Below are positions 4,120-7,818 of a stretch of 7,818 nucleotides of DNA, one piece after another; position 1 is the first letter of the stretch, and each line of letters opens with the position of its first letter. The notes below the pieces were generated by a model, which had not been told where the DNA came from, made no database searches, and saw only the letters and a program-made list of their open reading frames with translations. Source of the DNA: Gemmatimonadales bacterium (GTDB lineage Bacteria; Gemmatimonadota; Gemmatimonadetes; Gemmatimonadales; GWC2-71-9); assembly GCA_025929805.1 (NCBI GenBank), contig JAICPP010000160.1:1-7818 (forward strand). The letters run 5' to 3'. The position numbers were made by a program, and so were the translations under genes.

Positions 4120-7110
4120 ATGGCTGACGAAACTGGGTCCTCAATCGACCGCCGCCGGTTTCTCACCGTTCTCGGCGTCTCTGGTGGTGGTGCCCTCGCG
4201 CTCTCGGGCTGCTCGACGGACCGAGTAGAGAAGCTGATTCCCTACTTGGTCCAGTCCGAGGATCAGGTCCCTGGAGTGGCTACCTGGTACGCGAGCAGCT
4301 GCACCGAGTGTCCGACTGGGTGCGGCCTCCACGTACGAACCCGCGAAGGTCGGGCCGTCAAGCTTGAGGGCAACCCCGAGCACCCGATCAACCGGGGGAA
4401 ACTCTGCTCCCGGGGCCAGGCGGCGCTGCAAGGACTCTACAACCCTGATCGCTTGCAGGGCCCTATGGCCAGGGGTGCAGACGGAAAGTTTCAGCCGATC
4501 ACCTGGGATGACGCGATTGGGAGACTGGCGACCAAGCTGACAGCTGCCGGGGCCCAGGTAGCGGCGATCTCCGGAGCGGGGCGGGGAACCTTCTCCGATC
4601 TGCTGGCGGAGTGGGTGGGAGCGCTGGGAGGTCGGGTGGTGCGTCACCAGCCGTTTGACTCGGAGCCGCTCCGAGCGGCGAACCGCCAGGCCTTCGGGAT
4701 CGATCAGCTCCCCAGCCATGATTTCTCGAAGGCCAAATACATCGTCTCCTTCGGTGCCGACTTTCTGGAAAGCTGGCCGGGCTCCATCGAGCACCAGCGA
4801 GGCTTTGCCCAATCACACGGGTTCGGCCAGCGTGACGTCGCCAAGTTCGTCTACCTCGCGCCGCGCCGGGATCTCACCGGGCTGAATGCCGACGAATGGC
4901 ATCCCGTCCGCCCCGGCTCCGAGGCGTCCCTCGCACTCGCGATGGCCGGCCTGCTCCTGGAAGAACGGAATGGACCGGCAGCACTCCGTGGGGCGCTGGT
5001 GACGTTTACGCCCGAGATGGCCAGCAAGGAGACCGGGTTGCCGGTCGAGACGATTCGCCGCCTCAGCCGTGAGTTCGGTGCCGCGCGTCCCAGCTTGGCG
5101 GTGGCGGGGGGTGTTTCCAGCCAGCATGCCGGCGCTGCGGAGGTATGTGCCGCGGTAAACCTGCTCAACTATGCGGCGGGGAACCTGGGGGAGACGGTGC
5201 TGTTCGGAGCCAACCCGGACACCGCCGACGGGTATGCAGCGCTTAACGACCTGCTCACCGCGATCGATGCCGGTCGGGTGGCGGTTCTGCTGGTGCACGA
5301 CAGCAATCCGGCTTATAGCCTGCCGAAGGCCAGTAACTTCGGCTCGCGACTACAGAAGGTGGGCTACAAGGTTTCGATCTCCATGTACCTCGACGAGACC
5401 GCCGCCCTGTGCGACCTGCTGCTTCCTCAGCACCACGCTCTCGAACGGTGGGACGATCTCCGGCCTCGGAGCGGGGTGTACAACCTGATGCAGCCCGTCA
5501 TGGAGCCGGTCTTCGATACTCTACCGGCGGGGGAAATCCTGCTTCGGACTGCCAAGAAGGTCGGTGGTGCACTCGCCAGATTCAACGCAGCGTCGTACCA
5601 GGCGCACCTCCAATCCCGCTGGCAGGCCCTCGCCGCCGAGCGCCGCGAGCCTGATTTCAACGCATTCTGGCACGCTGCCGTCCAGCGGGGTGGGGTTTTC
5701 GGCGAGCCCGTGAGCACCCCCGCGACTTTGAGCGCTGGTGCCGGGAAGGTGACGTACACCCGCCCGACGTTCGAGGGGACCGGGCAATACGTCCTGGCCC
5801 TCTATCCTCACGGGCTTCTCCATGATGGCCGGGGCGCTAACAAACCCTGGTTGCTGGAAAACGGTGATCCGGTAACGAAGATCACCTGGCATTCGTGGGT
5901 GGAGCTCCATCCGGAGGCGGCGCGGAAGCTGGATGTGCGGAACGGCGAGATAGTCCGGCTTACCTCGCCCCATGGATCGGTGGAAGCGCCGGTCTACATC
6001 TACTCCGGAGTTCATCCCGAAGTCGTGGCCATGCCACTCGGCTTCGGTCATACCGAATACGGCCAGTTTGCCCGGGGCCGCGGCGTAAATGCGTTGGACC
6101 TGGTGGGTGCCCCTCGCGGACTCTTCCTTCCCTACGTCTCCACCCGCGTTTCGGTCGAGAAGACCGGCAATTTCAGTCAACTCGCTACGACCGAGGGCAA
6201 CCCGAGGCAGCTGGGCCGTGGCATCGCCGAAGGGGTTTCGCTGGAAGCTGCCCAGAAGGGTCTCACCGTCGAGCAGGCGTACATTGCCGAGGGCAGGGGA
6301 AAGCACGAGGTCAATACCGAACGGGAGCTGGAAGCGGTCCGAGGGTGGAGCAACGAGCAGGCCGAAGCCACCCAGTACGGCGACTACGCCGCGGCCAATC
6401 CTCGCTGGGGCATGGCAATCGATCTGGCCAAGTGTACCGGGTGCCAGGCGTGTGTGACGGCGTGCTATGCGGAGAACAACATTCCGACGGTGGGCGAATC
6501 CGAGATCCGCAAAGGTCGAGAGATGACCTGGATACGGATAGAGCGCTATTGGGAGGACCCCGCTGATGCCCCTCAGGCCGATGCTCGGTTCGTCCCGATG
6601 CTCTGCCAGCATTGCACCAATGCACCCTGCGAGCCGGTGTGTCCGGTCTATGCGGCCTACCACACAGCGGACGGCCTCAACGGCCAGGTCTACAATCGTT
6701 GTGTGGGCACCCGCTACTGTGCCAACAACTGCCCTTACAAGGTGCGCTACTTCAACTGGTACAAGTACAACGAGCTGGCCTGGCCGGACCCGCTCCACCT
6801 CCAGCTCAATCCCGACGTGACGGTGCGCGCACGCGGAGTGATGGAGAAGTGCACCTTCTGCATCCAGCGGATCCGCGGAGCGCAGAACAAAGCCCGGCTG
6901 GAGGACCGGCCGCTCCGCGACGGCGAGTTCACCACCGCCTGCGCCCAGGCCTGTCCGTCCGATGCCATCGTATTTGGGAACCTTACGGACCCGGCGAGCC
7001 GGGTGGCACAGCTGCAGCAAAATCCTCGTGGCTATCGTGTGCTGGAGGACCTCAACACGCGCTCGGCCATCACCTACCTGGCCAAGGTACTGCTCCCGAG
7101 GGAAGGCTAG
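4120..7110 (+). CDS. actB: ActB, iron-sulfur subunit of alternative complex III (Mo-oxidoreductase-like plus ferredoxin-like fusion)
   Basis: This is the large periplasmic iron-sulfur subunit that carries electrons from the quinol site at ActC to the hemes of ActA. The protein has 996 residues. A Tat signal (RRRFL at 11-15, then a hydrophobic stretch) ends in the lipobox LSGC with Cys31, so it is probably a membrane-anchored lipoprotein. The first half (about 55-700) is molybdopterin-oxidoreductase-like. It keeps a full C-X2-C-X3-C-X27-C motif (C61, C64, C68, C96), but I see no Cys or selenocysteine at the expected Mo-ligand region (HQPFDSEPLRAANR, starting near residue 179), so catalysis is unlikely. 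The second half (about 763-996) is ferredoxin-like with four cluster sites: C772/775/778/782, C829/832/837/841, C861/867/871 and C911/914/941/945. In the third site Thr864 replaces the second Cys (CVGTRYC), the mark of the [3Fe-4S] cluster of ACIII. actC starts two bases after the stop. Confidence 0.95.
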   Translation: MADETGSSIDRRRFLTVLGVSGGGALALSGCSTDRVEKLIPYLVQSEDQVPGVATWYASSCTECPTGCGLHVRTREGRAVKLEGNPEHPINRGKLCSRGQAALQGLYNPDRLQGPMARGADGKFQPITWDDAIGRLATKLTAAGAQVAAISGAGRGTFSDLLAEWVGALGGRVVRHQPFDSEPLRAANRQAFGIDQLPSHDFSKAKYIVSFGADFLESWPGSIEHQRGFAQSHGFGQRDVAKFVYLAPRRDLTGLNADEWHPVRPGSEASLALAMAGLLLEERNGPAALRGALVTFTPEMASKETGLPVETIRRLSREFGAARPSLAVAGGVSSQHAGAAEVCAAVNLLNYAAGNLGETVLFGANPDTADGYAALNDLLTAIDAGRVAVLLVHDSNPAYSLPKASNFGSRLQKVGYKVSISMYLDETAALCDLLLPQHHALERWDDLRPRSGVYNLMQPVMEPVFDTLPAGEILLRTAKKVGGALARFNAASYQAHLQSRWQALAAERREPDFNAFWHAAVQRGGVFGEPVSTPATLSAGAGKVTYTRPTFEGTGQYVLALYPHGLLHDGRGANKPWLLENGDPVTKITWHSWVELHPEAARKLDVRNGEIVRLTSPHGSVEAPVYIYSGVHPEVVAMPLGFGHTEYGQFARGRGVNALDLVGAPRGLFLPYVSTRVSVEKTGNFSQLATTEGNPRQLGRGIAEGVSLEAAQKGLTVEQAYIAEGRGKHEVNTERELEAVRGWSNEQAEATQYGDYAAANPRWGMAIDLAKCTGCQACVTACYAENNIPTVGESEIRKGREMTWIRIERYWEDPADAPQADARFVPMLCQHCTNAPCEPVCPVYAAYHTADGLNGQVYNRCVGTRYCANNCPYKVRYFNWYKYNELAWPDPLHLQLNPDVTVRARGVMEKCTFCIQRIRGAQNKARLEDRPLRDGEFTTACAQACPSDAIVFGNLTDPASRVAQLQQNPRGYRVLEDLNTRSAITYLAKVLLPREG

Positions 7111-7112
7111 CG

Positions 7113-7818
7113 ATGGCCGTGATCACCCCCCCGGCGCCTGTCGTCCACGACACCCATACCGTGCCCCTCACTCACGCGGAGGTGACGCGGGACGTTGTTG
7201 GCACCTTGGGACCAGCGAGTCGCGGGTACGTACTCCTGCTGCTTGGTGCGGTTTCCCTCTTTTTGATCGGCCTTATCACCTTTCTCTTCCTGGTGAAAGA
7301 CGGGCTGGGCCATGCGGGGTACAATCCGCCGGTCTTCTGGAGCGTCTATATCACGACGTTCGTCTTCTGGATCGGCATCGGCCACGCGGGTACACTGGTC
7401 TCGGCGATTCTGTTTCTATTCCGGTCTCCCTGGCGCACTGCCGTCTATCGCTCCACCGAGGCGATGACCGTCTTCGCGGTCATGACCGCCGGTCTTTTTC
7501 CGATCATCCACATTGGGCGCCAGTGGATCTTCTATTGGCTGCTGCCCTATCCAAATCAGCGGTTTCTCTGGCCGAACTTCAAATCGCCGCTGCTCTGGGA
7601 CGTCTTTGCCATCTCCACCTATCTCACCGTCTCCACCACCTTCCTGGTTTTCGGGCTGCTGCCCGACTTGGCCGCGGTGCGCGACAAGGTTTCCGGGTGG
7701 CGGAAGACGATCTATACCTGGACATCGGCGGGATGGCGCGGGACGGACAATCAGTGGCGCCATTACTCGCGAGCGTATCTCTATCTGGCCGCGTTGGCCA
7801 CTCCGCTTGTGCTCTCGG
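7113..7818 (+). CDS. actC: ActC, NrfD/PsrC-type quinol-binding membrane subunit of alternative complex III (cut by window end)
   Basis: An integral membrane subunit that binds and oxidises quinol at the periplasmic side of the inner membrane and delivers electrons to the [3Fe-4S] cluster of ActB. The reading frame starts at ATG 7113, two bases after the actB stop, with GGGAAGG shortly upstream. It stays open to the edge, giving 235 full residues of a protein usually near 450-490. After a polar N-terminus (1-37) come hydrophobic helices at about 39-61, 74-103, 117-145 and 164-184, and the start of a fifth at about 221-235. The segment FWIGIGHAGTLVSAILFLFR (85-104) and the stretch TEAMTVFAVMTAGLFPIIH (115-133) are typical of ActC. 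His133 (IIHIGR) and Asp163 (LWDVFAIS), 30 residues apart, fit the conserved His and Asp of the quinol pocket described for ACIII. The close paralogue ActF is less likely given the position directly after actB. Confidence 0.94.
   Translation, partial: MAVITPPAPVVHDTHTVPLTHAEVTRDVVGTLGPASRGYVLLLLGAVSLFLIGLITFLFLVKDGLGHAGYNPPVFWSVYITTFVFWIGIGHAGTLVSAILFLFRSPWRTAVYRSTEAMTVFAVMTAGLFPIIHIGRQWIFYWLLPYPNQRFLWPNFKSPLLWDVFAISTYLTVSTTFLVFGLLPDLAAVRDKVSGWRKTIYTWTSAGWRGTDNQWRHYSRAYLYLAALATPLVLS

Noticed and set aside
4120..6220. Active molybdenum enzyme (nitrate, formate or polysulfide reductase) for the first half of the actB product
   Set aside because: The flanking pentaheme actA and NrfD-type actC, the Thr in the third cluster site and the absence of a visible Cys or selenocysteine Mo ligand all point to the non-catalytic ACIII fold.
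5521..7020. Long open frame on the minus strand (about 499 codons)
   Set aside because: It is wholly opposite actB, which has clear family motifs through this stretch; the antisense product shows no domain and reflects third-position GC bias.
1..7818. CRISPR array, tRNA or rRNA gene, insertion sequence or phage genes
   Set aside because: No regularly spaced long repeats, no tRNA-like cloverleaf, no rRNA-like sequence, no transposase or integrase; the window is filled by the genes described.

Overview
The window is a GC-rich bacterial chromosome segment with all genes on the plus strand and very little non-coding DNA. The alternative complex III genes, the GTG and ATGA-overlap gene starts and the GC-ending codons would fit Gemmatimonadota or a neighbouring soil phylum such as Acidobacteriota or Bacteroidota/Rhodothermota relatives. 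This placement is an impression from gene content, not a phylogenetic result.

Left half (1-3327): a tightly packed operon. It holds the last codons of an unidentified gene, a 153-residue protein built from two copies of one small domain, a PilT-type pilus-retraction ATPase with an extra N-terminal domain, a TrmJ-like SPOUT RNA 2'-O-methyltransferase, and a DUF3788-like protein. Junctions are an ATGA overlap, a 7-base gap, an ATGA overlap and a TAATG overlap, so the genes are probably co-transcribed and translationally coupled. The pilus ATPase and the two-domain protein may work together. The methyltransferase and the DUF3788-like protein look like housekeeping or unrelated passengers.

Boundary (about 3282-3426): an inverted repeat inside the end of the DUF3788-like gene, a near-perfect palindrome over its stop codon, then a plausible sigma-70-type promoter. 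I read this as the end of one transcription unit and the start of the next.

Right half (3427-7818): the first three genes of alternative complex III (ACIII), in the usual order. actA is a pentaheme cytochrome c, actB a Tat-exported fusion of a molybdopterin-oxidoreductase-like half and a four-cluster ferredoxin-like half, and actC an NrfD/PsrC-type quinol-oxidising membrane subunit cut by the window end. Together they oxidise membrane quinol and pass electrons through the iron-sulfur clusters and hemes to a periplasmic carrier or directly to a terminal oxidase. The actA-actB spacer contains short 7-base repeats in opposing orientation.

I see no wholly new system. The points most worth a second look are the duplicated domains in both pilus-region proteins, a complete Cys motif in the normally cluster-free half of ActB, and the shared CGACTC-type inverted repeats at both non-coding junctions. 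I see no RNA gene, insertion sequence or CRISPR array.
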